A stretch of DNA of 64,000 nt, from positions 2,356,001 through 2,420,000 of the forward strand of contig CP099652.1 of NCBI GenBank assembly GCA_024123955.1, written 5' to 3'. This DNA comes from Oxalobacteraceae bacterium OTU3CINTB1 (GTDB lineage: Bacteria > Pseudomonadota > Gammaproteobacteria > Burkholderiales > Burkholderiaceae_D). Numbering within the stretch: the first letter of the stretch is position 1; every line of letters begins with the position of its first letter. The translations under genes and the position numbers were made by a program. The notes beneath the pieces were generated by a model that saw only the letters and a program-made list of their open reading frames with translations, was not told the DNA's origin and did no database searches. This document shows, piece by piece, positions 1 to 7,759 of this stretch.

Positions 1-135
1 AGTGCTCTAAACTCTTGCTTCTTCGGGTTGAGCAGTAGCTTGATCCGAGTGGCAACATAGAATGCCGTTGTAAGTTGCGCTGTTGGAAATCTTTCTTGAT
101 GGCGCGAACGAAACAGTATAAAATGTTGCCTCTAA

Positions 136-211
136 TCCCTGATAGCTCAGTTGGTAGAGCGACGGACTGTTAATCCGCAGGTCCCTGGTTCGAGTCCAGG
201 TCGGGGAGCCA
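136..211 (+). tRNA. tRNA-Asn (GTT), copy 1
   Basis: Complete 76-nt tRNA with encoded CCA. The acceptor stem pairs TCCCTGA with TCGGGGA, the anticodon loop reads CTGTTAA with anticodon GTT, and the T arm carries GGTTCGAGTCC. It is identical over its full length to the copies at 374 and 5000. A TATAAA-like -10 element lies at 117-122; no good -35 is visible. Confidence 0.97.
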
Positions 212-217
212 GAATTT

Positions 218-276
218 AAAAGCCTCATGTTTTCTTGTAACGGTGAAGATCGTTGCGATGCGACATGGGGCTTTTT
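218..276 (+). terminator. Terminator after tRNA-Asn copy 1
   Basis: A 13-bp stem with one G-T wobble (218-230 with 264-276) encloses a loop of about 33 nt and ends in a T run. It differs from the terminator that follows copies 2 and 3. Confidence 0.6.
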
Positions 277-332
277 CCATTGGCGCGTCCGCTTGACGGT
301 CCCGCGCCGGCGAAAATAGTTGCTTTTTGGGC

Positions 333-361
333 TGGGCAAATCAAAGTTGAGCGGCTATAAT
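333..361 (+). promoter_or_regulatory. Promoter of tRNA-Asn copy 2
   Basis: A perfect TATAAT -10 lies at 356-361. A 4/6 -35 (TGGGCA, 333-338) sits 17 bp upstream. The tRNA begins 12 nt after the -10, so the leader is very short. Confidence 0.55.
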
Positions 362-373
362 TCTGGCCTCAAT

Positions 374-449
374 TCCCTGATAGCTCAGTTGGTAGAGCGA
401 CGGACTGTTAATCCGCAGGTCCCTGGTTCGAGTCCAGGTCGGGGAGCCA
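374..449 (+). tRNA. tRNA-Asn (GTT), copy 2
   Basis: Complete 76-nt tRNA with GTT anticodon and encoded CCA, identical to copies 1 and 3. The identity runs a few bases past the CCA (GAATTTA) in all three copies. Copies 2 and 3 also share a downstream terminator, so they are the most closely related pair. Confidence 0.97.
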
Positions 450-465
450 GAATTTAGCAGTATCC

Positions 466-497
466 AAAAAGCCCAGCCTTTACCGGTTGGGCTTTTT
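466..497 (+). terminator. Terminator after tRNA-Asn copy 2
   Basis: Stem GCCCAGCC/GGTTGGGC (one G-T pair) with loop TTTACC, flanked by an A run upstream and five Ts downstream. The same element follows copy 3. Confidence 0.85.
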
Positions 498-627
498 GCA
501 TTTCGTCATTGATACCGCGATGATCCAGAGCGTATTGTTGGGGTTTGTTGAGCAGCGTCAGAAGTGCAAGGGGCTACGCGGACGTGCTCTGATTGACAGC
601 CCCGAAATCGCACGCGATCATGCTTGA

Positions 628-1074
628 ATGGCTGCTTCACCAGACAGGGATTTCGTCGACGCAAAGCTTGAGGCCGTAGAAAGCCGCATGGATGCCCGCG
701 TCGCGTCCATCGAGTCCGCGCTTGCTGCATTTTCCGCGTTGATGCAAGAGCGGTCGCGTCACTTCGATGCCCGCATGGCGCGGGTGGAGATGACGATATC
801 GGAAATAGGATCGGAAATACGGTCGTCAATGGCCGGTCTCAAAACCACCATCATCGTCACCGCCGTTGGTGCCGTTCTCGCGATCGTCTTGGGTGTTGCC
901 GCGTTTAACGCGACGGTTTTGTCCGCGATGGTCGCCTCGTTTGAGGCTGGAAAGAGCACCTCGGCTGCGCAAGCCGAGGTCAAAAGACAAACCGAGGAAA
1001 CGGCAGTGCTGCTCAACAGAATGCGCGAGGAGCTGGATTCGAGGCAAAGGCCTAACGATGCTGGCGGTAGGTAA
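628..1074 (+). CDS. Hypothetical coiled-coil membrane protein
   Basis: 148 residues of unknown function. Residues about 8-70 are charged and heptad-like, suggesting a coiled coil. A hydrophobic segment follows (about residues 73-98, starting TTIIVTAVGAVLAIVLG), then a second charged helical stretch to the end. This coiled coil-membrane-coiled coil layout recalls DUF1640-like proteins, but I do not recognise the family. No strong Shine-Dalgarno precedes the ATG at 628; an in-frame ATG at 688 is an alternative start. It stands alone between tRNA-Asn copy 2 and the DUF3334 gene, inside the segment flanked by tRNA copies. Confidence 0.6.
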   Translation: MAASPDRDFVDAKLEAVESRMDARVASIESALAAFSALMQERSRHFDARMARVEMTISEIGSEIRSSMAGLKTTIIVTAVGAVLAIVLGVAAFNATVLSAMVASFEAGKSTSAAQAEVKRQTEETAVLLNRMREELDSRQRPNDAGGR

Positions 1075-1518
1075 GCCGTCAAGAGGCGCTGTCGCGACTG
1101 TCCGCAGACCTGCTGTGACCGCAGGGGCCGCGGGGTTGGGTAATGAACAGTGGCGTTGGTCCTAATGTTGTATTGTTGGCACGCACTCCTCGAGAGGTCT
1201 GGACGGATGCCTTTTTCCCGCTTGCCCAGCCACCGAAACGCAAAAAGCGTCGGCCTTCTAAATAAGTTACTGCTTCCTCCCCACTCCTCCGGGTTGCCGA
1301 TTGGCGGTTTTGCATTTCGGCACTGAAATTTGATGTAAATGTGTGAATCAGGTGGACGGGAATCTTGCACCTCGGCATACTCAATAGTATTGATTTTATT
1401 TCGGCTACGGAATGGAAAGATGAGGTCGCCCGCTGGCTGAGCGAGGAGGCCATGTTTCGTTAGGCGCTGCACCATGACGCGGCGCCATCATCGACAAAAA
1501 GTAAATAGAGGTTGCCCC
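1075..1518. other. 444-bp gap with no recognised gene
   Basis: The open frames here are short and look like chance frames. An AT-richer stretch around 1375-1405 could hold the promoter of the DUF3334 gene, but I cannot name -10 and -35 boxes with confidence. Confidence 0.5.
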
Positions 1519-2202
1519 ATGAGCGAAGAAAAGGATGTTGTGTACGGTACAGAAGATTTGTTGATGAGTTTGTGTAACTCGGTGGCCCGCGTGCTGAATG
1601 TTGCCACGCAAAGTAAAGTGAACTATTCCGGCATGGTGCAGCGGATCACGAAGACGGGTTTGAAGCCCGACATCGGTTGCTTCGTGATGTTCGACGGCGG
1701 CTTCACCGGCCTGGTGGTGCTGAACTTCGCCGCCGACACGGCAATGGAAATCTACGAGCGCTACATGCTGCACATGGGCATGCCGAAGTCGGAGCTGGCC
1801 AGTTCGCACACGTCGGACGAGGTGTCCAACATCATGGGCGAGCTGATGAACCAGATCGTCGGCGACTTCACCGGCAAGGTGCGGCGCGAGCTGCAGACCA
1901 ACATCACGCAGAACCAGCCGAAGATGCTGGTGCTGACAAAGCAGGTGATGCTGAGCGTGGACACGCCGCTGGACCGTCCGGAAATGCGCCGCGTCACCTT
2001 CTACACCGAGAAGAACAACATCTTCTATCTGGAACTGGCGATCGACCGCACCGAGTTCATCAAGCTGTACGATTTCGATTCGGCCGAGCACGATCCGCAA
2101 TCGCTGATCGACGACGCCTACAACACCGACAACGCGTCGACGCCGTCCCCGGTCGACGACGCAGACGACAACTCCGATCTGCTCAAGTCGCTGGGCATGT
2201 GA
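1519..2202 (+). CDS. DUF3334 family protein (CheX/CheC-like fold likely)
   Basis: 227 residues. The start at 1519 is chosen because AGAGG lies at a suitable distance and family members begin with a short acidic N-terminus before the conserved TEDLL-type helix; the frame is open upstream to 1474. Conserved segments seen are MVQRITKTGLKPDIGCFV, a DGGFTGLVVLNF strand pair, and TSDEVSNIMGELMNQIVGDF, followed by TQNQPKMLVL. I recall these motifs from DUF3334 proteins of Vibrio and other proteobacteria. The ELMNQIVGDF helix and alternating strands resemble CheX-type phosphatases, so a signalling role is inferred, not shown. The acidic tail after residue about 190 looks disordered. A strong terminator follows. 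Confidence 0.85.
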   Translation: MSEEKDVVYGTEDLLMSLCNSVARVLNVATQSKVNYSGMVQRITKTGLKPDIGCFVMFDGGFTGLVVLNFAADTAMEIYERYMLHMGMPKSELASSHTSDEVSNIMGELMNQIVGDFTGKVRRELQTNITQNQPKMLVLTKQVMLSVDTPLDRPEMRRVTFYTEKNNIFYLELAIDRTEFIKLYDFDSAEHDPQSLIDDAYNTDNASTPSPVDDADDNSDLLKSLGM

Positions 2203-2315
2203 AGTGACCGCCGGCCCCGGCGGACGCCCGCCACGGCGCCGTTTGTGGGATTTTCAACACAGTTGCTGCGTGTAGAAGATGTAAATGCTTCGTGTTTTTT
2301 CGACATCGTTGTTGC

Positions 2316-2339
2316 AAGGCCGCCGCAAGGCGGCCTTTT
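2316..2339 (+). terminator. Terminator after DUF3334 gene
   Basis: Perfect 9-bp stem AAGGCCGCC/GGCGGCCTT with a GCAA tetraloop, followed by Ts. Confidence 0.85.
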
Positions 2340-2666
2340 ATTATTCAGTTTCATCATAGTAGCCGCCGAATTTCTAACAGTTAATTCGACTATCGATATA
2401 TTCGTCTTGCAATACATGGTATCAATGGCTGAAAATACCGCCTTTCTGCAAGTCGGTGCATTCTAGACATCAATCAAGATGCGGATGCGATCCTGTTCAC
2501 GCTTTCATGGTGGAGAAACGGGGCGGTCCAGTTTTGCCGAAAGCGGCGCGCAAGCGGCCCGCTTGCGCCGCAATGGTCACGTCAGATGACCGTGCGGTGT
2601 CTATGAAAGAGAGAACAGGAGACGCTGTTTTTTACTCTTTGCATTACATTTAAATCGGGAAATTGA
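2340..2666. other. 327-bp leader region of the TonB receptor
   Basis: No gene is supported. The first part is AT-rich, unlike the flanking genes, and probably carries the receptor promoter. No Fur-type or other operator was recognised by eye. Confidence 0.4.
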
Positions 2667-4856
2667 ATGATCAAATTGTCTAAGATGCACAAGCGCCTGC
2701 TGGCGTTGAGCGCCGTTATGCCTATCGGTTCCGCCTTCGCCCAAAGCGTCGCGCCCGACGCGCAACTGGAAACCGTTGTCGTGACGGCCCAGCGCCGCGC
2801 CGAGAACATCAAGGATGTGCCGGTATCGGTCACCCTGCTGAAGGACGAGAAGCTCGACGTGCTGCTGTCCGGCGGCCAGGACATCCGCCTGCTGGCAGGC
2901 AAAGTGGCATCGCTGAACGTCGAATCGTCGAACGGCCGTACCTTCCCGCGCTTCTACATCCGCGGCTACGGCAACACCGACTTCAGCACCTTCGCCTCGC
3001 AGCCGGTGTCGCTGGTGTACGACGACGTCGTGCAGGAAAACGGCATCCTCAAAGGTTTCCCGATGTTCGACATGGCCGGCGTGGAAGTGCTGCGCGGCCC
3101 GCAAGGCACTCTGTTCGGCCGCAACACCCCGGCCGGCGTGGTCAAGTTCGAATCGGCCAAGCCGAACCTGAAACAGGTCGAAGGCTACTACAGCCTGTCG
3201 TGGGCCTCGCACAACACCGTCAACCTCGAAGCGGCCGCCAACGTGCCGCTGTCGAGCGAGTGGGCGATGCGCGTATCGACCTTGCGCCAGCACCGCGACG
3301 ACTTCGTCGACAACACCTTCACCGGCGCCAAAGATTCGCTGGAAGGCTACAACGAACACGCCGAGCGCGTGCAGTTCCTGTACAGCCCGAGCACCACCTT
3401 CAACGCCCTGTTCAACGTGCACGCGCGTTCGACCACCGGCAGCGCGCGCCTGTTCCGCGCCAACATCATCAAGAAGGGCACCAACGACTTCGCCGATGGT
3501 TACAGCTTCAACCAGATCAGCACCAACGGCCAGAACGCCCAGGAGCTGAGCACCAACGGCGCCAACGCCCGCCTGACCTGGGACTTGGGTTCGGTCAAGC
3601 TGTTCTCGATCACCGGCTACGAAGGCGTTGACAAGTACTACAGCCGTGGCGACATCGACGGCGGCACGCCGGCCGGCCCGGGCTTCATTCCGTTCCAGGT
3701 CGAAACCGGTGGCGGACTGAGCGGCCTGCACCAGTACAGCCAGGAATTCCGCGTCGAATCGAAGAACGCGGGCCCGCTGAACTGGCAGACCGGCGTCTAC
3801 TACTTCAAGGAAAGCGCTGACGGCTACAGCAACAACTACAACAGCACCACCGGCGCGCAAACCTCGCACCTGGCCAGCCATCAGACCAACAAGGCCGCGG
3901 CCGTGTTCGGCTCGGTGACGTACGACCTGGCCCAGGACCTGATCCTGCGCGGCGGCCTGCGCTACACCAACGACAAGAAGGACTTCTACACCGTGGAAGC
4001 CCAGAACGTGGTGCTGGCCGGCCCGCAATCGGTCGACGAGAGCAAGAGCAAAGCCAGCTGGGATCTGAGCCTGACGTACAAGATCAACCCGGACGTCAGC
4101 ACCTACGCCCGCGTGGCCACCGGCTTCCGCGCGCCGAGTATCGCCGCCGCCTCGGCGTCGGTGCCGATCACCGTGGCCGATGCAGAAACCATCACCTCGT
4201 ATGAAGCCGGCGTCAAGGCCGACCTGTTCAACCGCCGCGCGCGCGCTTCGTTCAGCGTCTACAACTACGAAGTGAAGAACCAGCAGCTGACCGTGGTTGG
4301 TGGCAACTCCAACGTCACCCGCCTGATCAACGCCGCCAAGACCGACGGCCGCGGCGTCGAAGCGGACTTCGAGGCGTTCATCACGCCGGCGTTCAAGGTC
4401 TCGGCGGGCGGTTCGTACAACTTCACCAAGATCAAGGACCCGAGCCTGTCCGTGGCCAAGTGCGGTTCGTGCACCGTGACCGATCCGCTCAACGCGGCCG
4501 GCCGCGTCGACATCAACGGCAACCCGCTGCCGCAGGCGCCGAAGTACATCCTGAACGCGACCGCGCGCTACAACTGGGCGCTGGAGAACGGCAACCTGTT
4601 CGTGCTGACCGATTGGTCGTATCGCAGCAAGATCAACTTCTTCCTGTACGAAGCCAAGGAATTCACCGGCAAGTCGATGGTTGAAGGCGGGCTGCGCGTG
4701 GGCTACAACTGGGATGGCGGCAAGTACGAAGTGGCCGCTTTCGCGCGCAACATCACCGACACCCAGCGCATCATCGGCGCCATCGACTTCAACAACCTGA
4801 CCGGCATGGTGAACGAGCCGCGTCAGTTTGGCGTGCAGTTCAAGGGCGGTTTCTGA
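2667..4856 (+). CDS. TonB-dependent outer-membrane receptor
   Basis: 729 residues, the usual length for the family. A signal peptide (about residues 1-25, ending SAFAQ) is followed by the TonB box-like LETVVVTAQRR, then the plug domain (about 50-165) with LRGPQGTLFGRNTPAGVV. The rest is a beta-barrel with many aromatic-ended strands, ending in GVQFKGGF with a C-terminal Phe suited to BAM recognition. It should import a large ligand across the outer membrane with TonB-ExbBD energy. The plug (VTAQRRAENIKDVPVSV) resembles the receptors common in sphingomonads and Oxalobacteraceae, whose substrates vary. No transporter, FecIR pair or catabolic gene adjoins it, so the substrate is unknown. Confidence 0.92.
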   Translation: MIKLSKMHKRLLALSAVMPIGSAFAQSVAPDAQLETVVVTAQRRAENIKDVPVSVTLLKDEKLDVLLSGGQDIRLLAGKVASLNVESSNGRTFPRFYIRGYGNTDFSTFASQPVSLVYDDVVQENGILKGFPMFDMAGVEVLRGPQGTLFGRNTPAGVVKFESAKPNLKQVEGYYSLSWASHNTVNLEAAANVPLSSEWAMRVSTLRQHRDDFVDNTFTGAKDSLEGYNEHAERVQFLYSPSTTFNALFNVHARSTTGSARLFRANIIKKGTNDFADGYSFNQISTNGQNAQELSTNGANARLTWDLGSVKLFSITGYEGVDKYYSRGDIDGGTPAGPGFIPFQVETGGGLSGLHQYSQEFRVESKNAGPLNWQTGVYYFKESADGYSNNYNSTTGAQTSHLASHQTNKAAAVFGSVTYDLAQDLILRGGLRYTNDKKDFYTVEAQNVVLAGPQSVDESKSKASWDLSLTYKINPDVSTYARVATGFRAPSIAAASASVPITVADAETITSYEAGVKADLFNRRARASFSVYNYEVKNQQLTVVGGNSNVTRLINAAKTDGRGVEADFEAFITPAFKVSAGGSYNFTKIKDPSLSVAKCGSCTVTDPLNAAGRVDINGNPLPQAPKYILNATARYNWALENGNLFVLTDWSYRSKINFFLYEAKEFTGKSMVEGGLRVGYNWDGGKYEVAAFARNITDTQRIIGAIDFNNLTGMVNEPRQFGVQFKGGF

Positions 4857-4872
4857 TCGTTGAGTGGTACTC

Positions 4873-4914
4873 GTAGGGCGGATTAGCCGGCACGGCGTAA
4901 TCCGCCATGAGCCG
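4873..4914 (+). repeat. Dispersed palindromic repeat, copy A
   Basis: The element starts GTAGGGCGGATTAGCC and ends TAATCCGCCATGAGCCGCC. Its arms GGCGGATTA and TAATCCGCC form a hairpin. A near-identical copy in the opposite orientation lies at about 42081-42117. It sits just after the TonB receptor and may also help end transcription. Confidence 0.8.
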
Positions 4915-4959
4915 CCACCGGCATTCGTTGGATGGGCTGTATGATTTTTTCGTCTAGCC

Positions 4960-4988
4960 TAGACAGCTAGTAGTTGGCCGTATATAAT
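4960..4988 (+). promoter_or_regulatory. Promoter of tRNA-Asn copy 3
   Basis: The -35 TAGACA (4960-4965, 5/6 to consensus) and a perfect TATAAT -10 (4983-4988) are separated by 17 bp. This is the best sigma-70 promoter of the three tRNA-Asn genes. Confidence 0.8.
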
Positions 4989-4999
4989 GCGGCCTCTTT

Positions 5000-5075
5000 T
5001 CCCTGATAGCTCAGTTGGTAGAGCGACGGACTGTTAATCCGCAGGTCCCTGGTTCGAGTCCAGGTCGGGGAGCCA
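5000..5075 (+). tRNA. tRNA-Asn (GTT), copy 3
   Basis: Complete 76-nt tRNA identical to the copies at 136 and 374, with encoded CCA. It has its own strong promoter and the same downstream terminator as copy 2. Confidence 0.97.
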
Positions 5076-5092
5076 GAATTTAGTAGTATCAG

Positions 5093-5122
5093 AAAGCCCA
5101 GCCTTTACCGGTTGGGCTTTTT
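5093..5122 (+). terminator. Terminator after tRNA-Asn copy 3
   Basis: Same GCCCAGCC/GGTTGGGC stem and TTTACC loop as at 466-497, followed by a T run. Confidence 0.85.
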
Positions 5123-5199
5123 GCTTTGTGGAGCCGCACTGGACTATTTACCTTGACCGCATCAATTCTCACCGTGATGCCAACGTGGCTTTCTTTCGT

Positions 5200-5240
5200 T
5201 TGACGCAGATCAAACGCCGTGCCGGGTCGCTTCCTATCAT
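5200..5240 (+). promoter_or_regulatory. FNR/Anr-type box and -10 of the hsp20 promoter
   Basis: TTGACGCAGATCAA at 5200-5213 matches the FNR consensus TTGAT-N4-ATCAA at 9 of 10 positions. A TATCAT -10 (5/6) lies at 5235-5240. A start near 5248 would place the box centre at -41.5, the class II activator position. This suggests control by oxygen limitation; no member of the regulator family is encoded in the window. Confidence 0.65.
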
Positions 5241-5276
5241 ATTGGCTTGTTCAACCACTATCCACAGGAGGATATT

Positions 5277-5741
5277 ATGGCTAACAGTCTGATGCGTCTC
5301 GATCCGTTCCGCGACATCGCCCGCTTCGATCCCTTCCGCGATATGGATGAGTTGTTCCGTGACTTTTCGCCGCCGGTGTGGCGTCAGGAGCAGACCCAGC
5401 GTATGCGCATGGATGTGACCGAGACGGAGAAGGAATATACCGTCAAGGCCGAAATTCCCGGCGTGCAGAAGGAGGACATCAAGGTCGCGATCAACGGTAA
5501 CCAGGTCTCGCTGACGGCCGAAATCAAAGAGGAGAAGAGCGCTGACGGTGGCGGTGCCGGCGGCACCGGCAGCGGCGGCACTTTGCGCAACGAACGCTAC
5601 TACGGCCAGGTGCACCGCAGCTTTACGTTGCCGCAGGAAGTCGATGACGACCAGGCCGGTGCGCGTTATGAGAACGGCGTGTTGACGTTGACCCTGCCGA
5701 AAAAAGTCGGCACCGGCGGCAAACAGCTGACGATTCAATAA
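5277..5741 (+). CDS. Hsp20/alpha-crystallin small heat-shock protein
   Basis: 154 residues, start fixed by AGGAGGA seven bases upstream. The N-terminus repeats the LDPFRDI/FDPFRDM motif. The alpha-crystallin domain (about residues 45-145) includes EYTVKAEIPGVQKEDIKVAINGN and the C-terminal ENGVLTLTLPKK. The last residues (LTIQ) stand where an I-X-I anchor often lies. It should act as an ATP-independent holdase forming cytoplasmic oligomers. A glycine-rich insert (about residues 96-106, GGGAGGTGSGG) lengthens the loop that carries the dimerising strand. The gene stands alone and its promoter carries an FNR-type box, suggesting induction under low oxygen rather than by heat alone. Confidence 0.95.
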   Translation: MANSLMRLDPFRDIARFDPFRDMDELFRDFSPPVWRQEQTQRMRMDVTETEKEYTVKAEIPGVQKEDIKVAINGNQVSLTAEIKEEKSADGGGAGGTGSGGTLRNERYYGQVHRSFTLPQEVDDDQAGARYENGVLTLTLPKKVGTGGKQLTIQ

Positions 5742-5765
5742 CAGATTAAATAACCCGGGCCGGGA

Positions 5766-6713
5766 TCAATTGGCCGGCGCGCGGCAGGTGGCGTCCGATT
5801 CCCAGCGACCGGAGCAGATGCGCGAGCGGCACAGCATGCCCTCGATCAGTCCGAGCTGCTTGCAGCGCGCCAGCAGGTCCGCCGTGCTGTCGCCCTCGCG
5901 GCGTTCAACGATGTCGCGGCTGCGTTCCGGTGCGACGGCGGCGGGCGTGCCCGCGTGCGCAACGAGCGCGGCGAGCAGTGCGACATCTGTGTCGTTGGCG
6001 GGCGCCGCCGCCTTGCCGCGTGATGCCGCAACGGCGGGCGTGACGCGCGGAGTCGCTGCGCTGGCGCTGCTGGCGCTGCTGTTGTATTTGCTGATGGCGC
6101 TGGCCGACCTTGGGTAGGCGGCGCCGACCGAGGCGACACGCGCCGTTTCGGCGGGCAAGGTCGCCGGCCCGGTCGTTGGCCTGCCGGCTGCGGCGGCGGA
6201 CTGCGTGTAGGCCGTCGGACCGAGCTCGCGCGACGCCGTCGTTGTCGCCGCCATTGCTTGCGGTTCATTTCTATTTTGCGCCTGTCGCGGCGCTGGCTCG
6301 TTCACGATCGCCGCCGGCAGTTCCGCCGGATCGACGATCACTTCGCCCGGGTCCACGTGGGTGCTTTCCAACCGCGTGCGCGCCTGTATATTGTGGCCAC
6401 TCCGCTCAAGCCCCGACAACGCGCGCGTGCTGCTATAGCTTGCCTTGAAACCGCCCGCTGGCGCGCTTTTCTCATGCATCAGCCATGCGATGCCGCACAT
6501 TGCCAGCAGCAGCAAGCCCAAGCCCACAGTCCAACCGTCGATCGCCCAACTGGCGGCGCGCGCCGGCTTGGACGCGGGCAGCCGCGCACCGTGTTCCAGA
6601 TGCGCGAGGATGCGCTTGGCGCTATCCGTCTGACCGCCCGGCGTTCCCATCAAGTCCGGTTTTCGTTTCGATGTGTCCACAATATTCCCTTCGAATTTGA
6701 TCTGGTCTTTCAC
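5766..6713 (-). CDS. Hypothetical single-pass membrane protein
   Basis: 315 residues of unknown function. A cytoplasmic N-terminus of about 55 residues precedes one hydrophobic helix (WTVGLGLLLLAMCGIAWLM). A long Ala/Ser/Thr/Pro-rich stretch of low complexity follows, and the protein ends in a short domain with four cysteines (ARCKQLGLIEGMLCRSRICSG, then ATC). If inserted with N-in topology, the cysteines lie in the periplasm and could form two disulfides. It is divergent from the M15 peptidase gene at the head of the T6SS locus. Burkholderia T6SS loci carry an uncharacterised membrane protein (tagY) near tagX, but I cannot confirm homology. Confidence 0.7.
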   Translation of the reverse strand: MKDQIKFEGNIVDTSKRKPDLMGTPGGQTDSAKRILAHLEHGARLPASKPARAASWAIDGWTVGLGLLLLAMCGIAWLMHEKSAPAGGFKASYSSTRALSGLERSGHNIQARTRLESTHVDPGEVIVDPAELPAAIVNEPAPRQAQNRNEPQAMAATTTASRELGPTAYTQSAAAAGRPTTGPATLPAETARVASVGAAYPRSASAISKYNSSASSASAATPRVTPAVAASRGKAAAPANDTDVALLAALVAHAGTPAAVAPERSRDIVERREGDSTADLLARCKQLGLIEGMLCRSRICSGRWESDATCRAPAN

Positions 6714-6808
6714 GTCGATCGCCGATCGGGCCTACGATGAAACGTTAGTGACCCGGTCGCTTGCCAGTGTCCATCCGGCGGCCCGACCTTGCTTTGACGG
6801 AGCGCACC

Positions 6809-7648
6809 ATGTTTCTCTTTTCTGTGTTGATGTTTTTCGTGTTCGCCTGTGTTGGCGCCTGGCTGTTGCTGTTTCCGGCGGGACGCGACCTGATGGCTCA
6901 GTCGGCCAGCGCGATCGGGCGCCGTCTCGAGCAGCGCTTGCGGCGCGATTATCAACAAGGCACGCAACAGGCGTCGGCGCTGGGACGCGGCGCGCGCGGC
7001 GGCGCCGGTAGCGCATTGCGGTTCGTGCAAAGGCGCTCTCCGCTGATACTGGCTGCGTCCGTGCTGATGACGGTGCCGCCGTTGCTGGCGCTGATGCTCA
7101 GTGGGCGGGACATGCTGGGCGGTTATGACGGCGGCGTCCATGTCGCCAATGACCAGGTGGCCGATCTGCTGAAAGGCGAGCAACTGGTGACGCCGGCGCC
7201 GTTGCCGCCCGTGACATTCACGACGGCCGAGGTGACCTTGGTGCGGCCCATGCTCGACAGCGCCAACCGCAACTGGCAATTGCTCGACCCGGACTTTTCC
7301 CGCCGCATGCTGCTGGTGTTTCGGATCATGAAGGAGCGCCACGGTTACGACATGGCGATTCTGGAAGGCTACCGCAGCCCAGAGCGGCAGAACTCGCTGG
7401 CGGCGGCCGGTTCCAATGTCACCAACGCCAAGGCTTTCCAGAGCTATCACCAGTTTGGGCTGGCGGCCGACTGCGCGTTCCTGCGCGACGGCAAGCTGGT
7501 CATATCGGAAAAAGATCCGTGGGCGATGCGCGGCTACCGCCTGTACGGCGAGACGGCTGAATCGGTCGGCCTGACCTGGGGCGGACGCTGGACGATGATG
7601 GATTTCGGCCACACGGAGCTGCGCGTCCCCGGCACTGTGCGCAAATAA
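6809..7648 (+). CDS. tagX: T6SS-associated M15-family peptidoglycan peptidase (TagX-like)
   Basis: 279 residues from ATG 6809; the frame is open upstream to 6761, but this start has a GACGGAG Shine-Dalgarno and begins directly with a membrane helix (MFLFSVLMFFVFACVGAWLL). A second hydrophobic segment lies at about residues 76-100. The C-terminal half is a VanY/M15_4-type domain with EGYRSPERQN, the zinc-site segment SYHQFGLAADCAF, and WGGRWTMMDFGHTEL. The HxxxxxxxD and later FGH residues are the expected zinc ligands. TagX of Acinetobacter is an L,D-endopeptidase that opens the cell wall for T6SS assembly, and Burkholderia T6SS loci carry a similar gene. Its place directly before tssM supports that role; the symbol is by analogy. 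Confidence 0.8.
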   Translation: MFLFSVLMFFVFACVGAWLLLFPAGRDLMAQSASAIGRRLEQRLRRDYQQGTQQASALGRGARGGAGSALRFVQRRSPLILAASVLMTVPPLLALMLSGRDMLGGYDGGVHVANDQVADLLKGEQLVTPAPLPPVTFTTAEVTLVRPMLDSANRNWQLLDPDFSRRMLLVFRIMKERHGYDMAILEGYRSPERQNSLAAAGSNVTNAKAFQSYHQFGLAADCAFLRDGKLVISEKDPWAMRGYRLYGETAESVGLTWGGRWTMMDFGHTELRVPGTVRK

Positions 7649-7759
7649 AACAGGGCGCGGCGTTCATTGTGCCCGCTCAAGCATTCGAAACATGATTGGT
7701 GGCAACATTGATCGGTCCGCCTTCCTTTCAAGCGCAGTCGTCCAAACCCCGACCGAACC

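Noticed and set aside
7..339. 110-residue open frame on the minus strand
   Set aside because: It runs through tRNA-Asn copy 1 and its terminator.
2245..2466. 73-residue open frame on the plus strand
   Set aside because: It passes through the strong terminator at 2316-2339 and has no ribosome binding site.
2601..4028. 475-residue open frame on the minus strand
   Set aside because: It lies wholly opposite the TonB receptor; its His/Gln/Val/Arg-rich translation is typical of an antisense shadow in GC-rich DNA.
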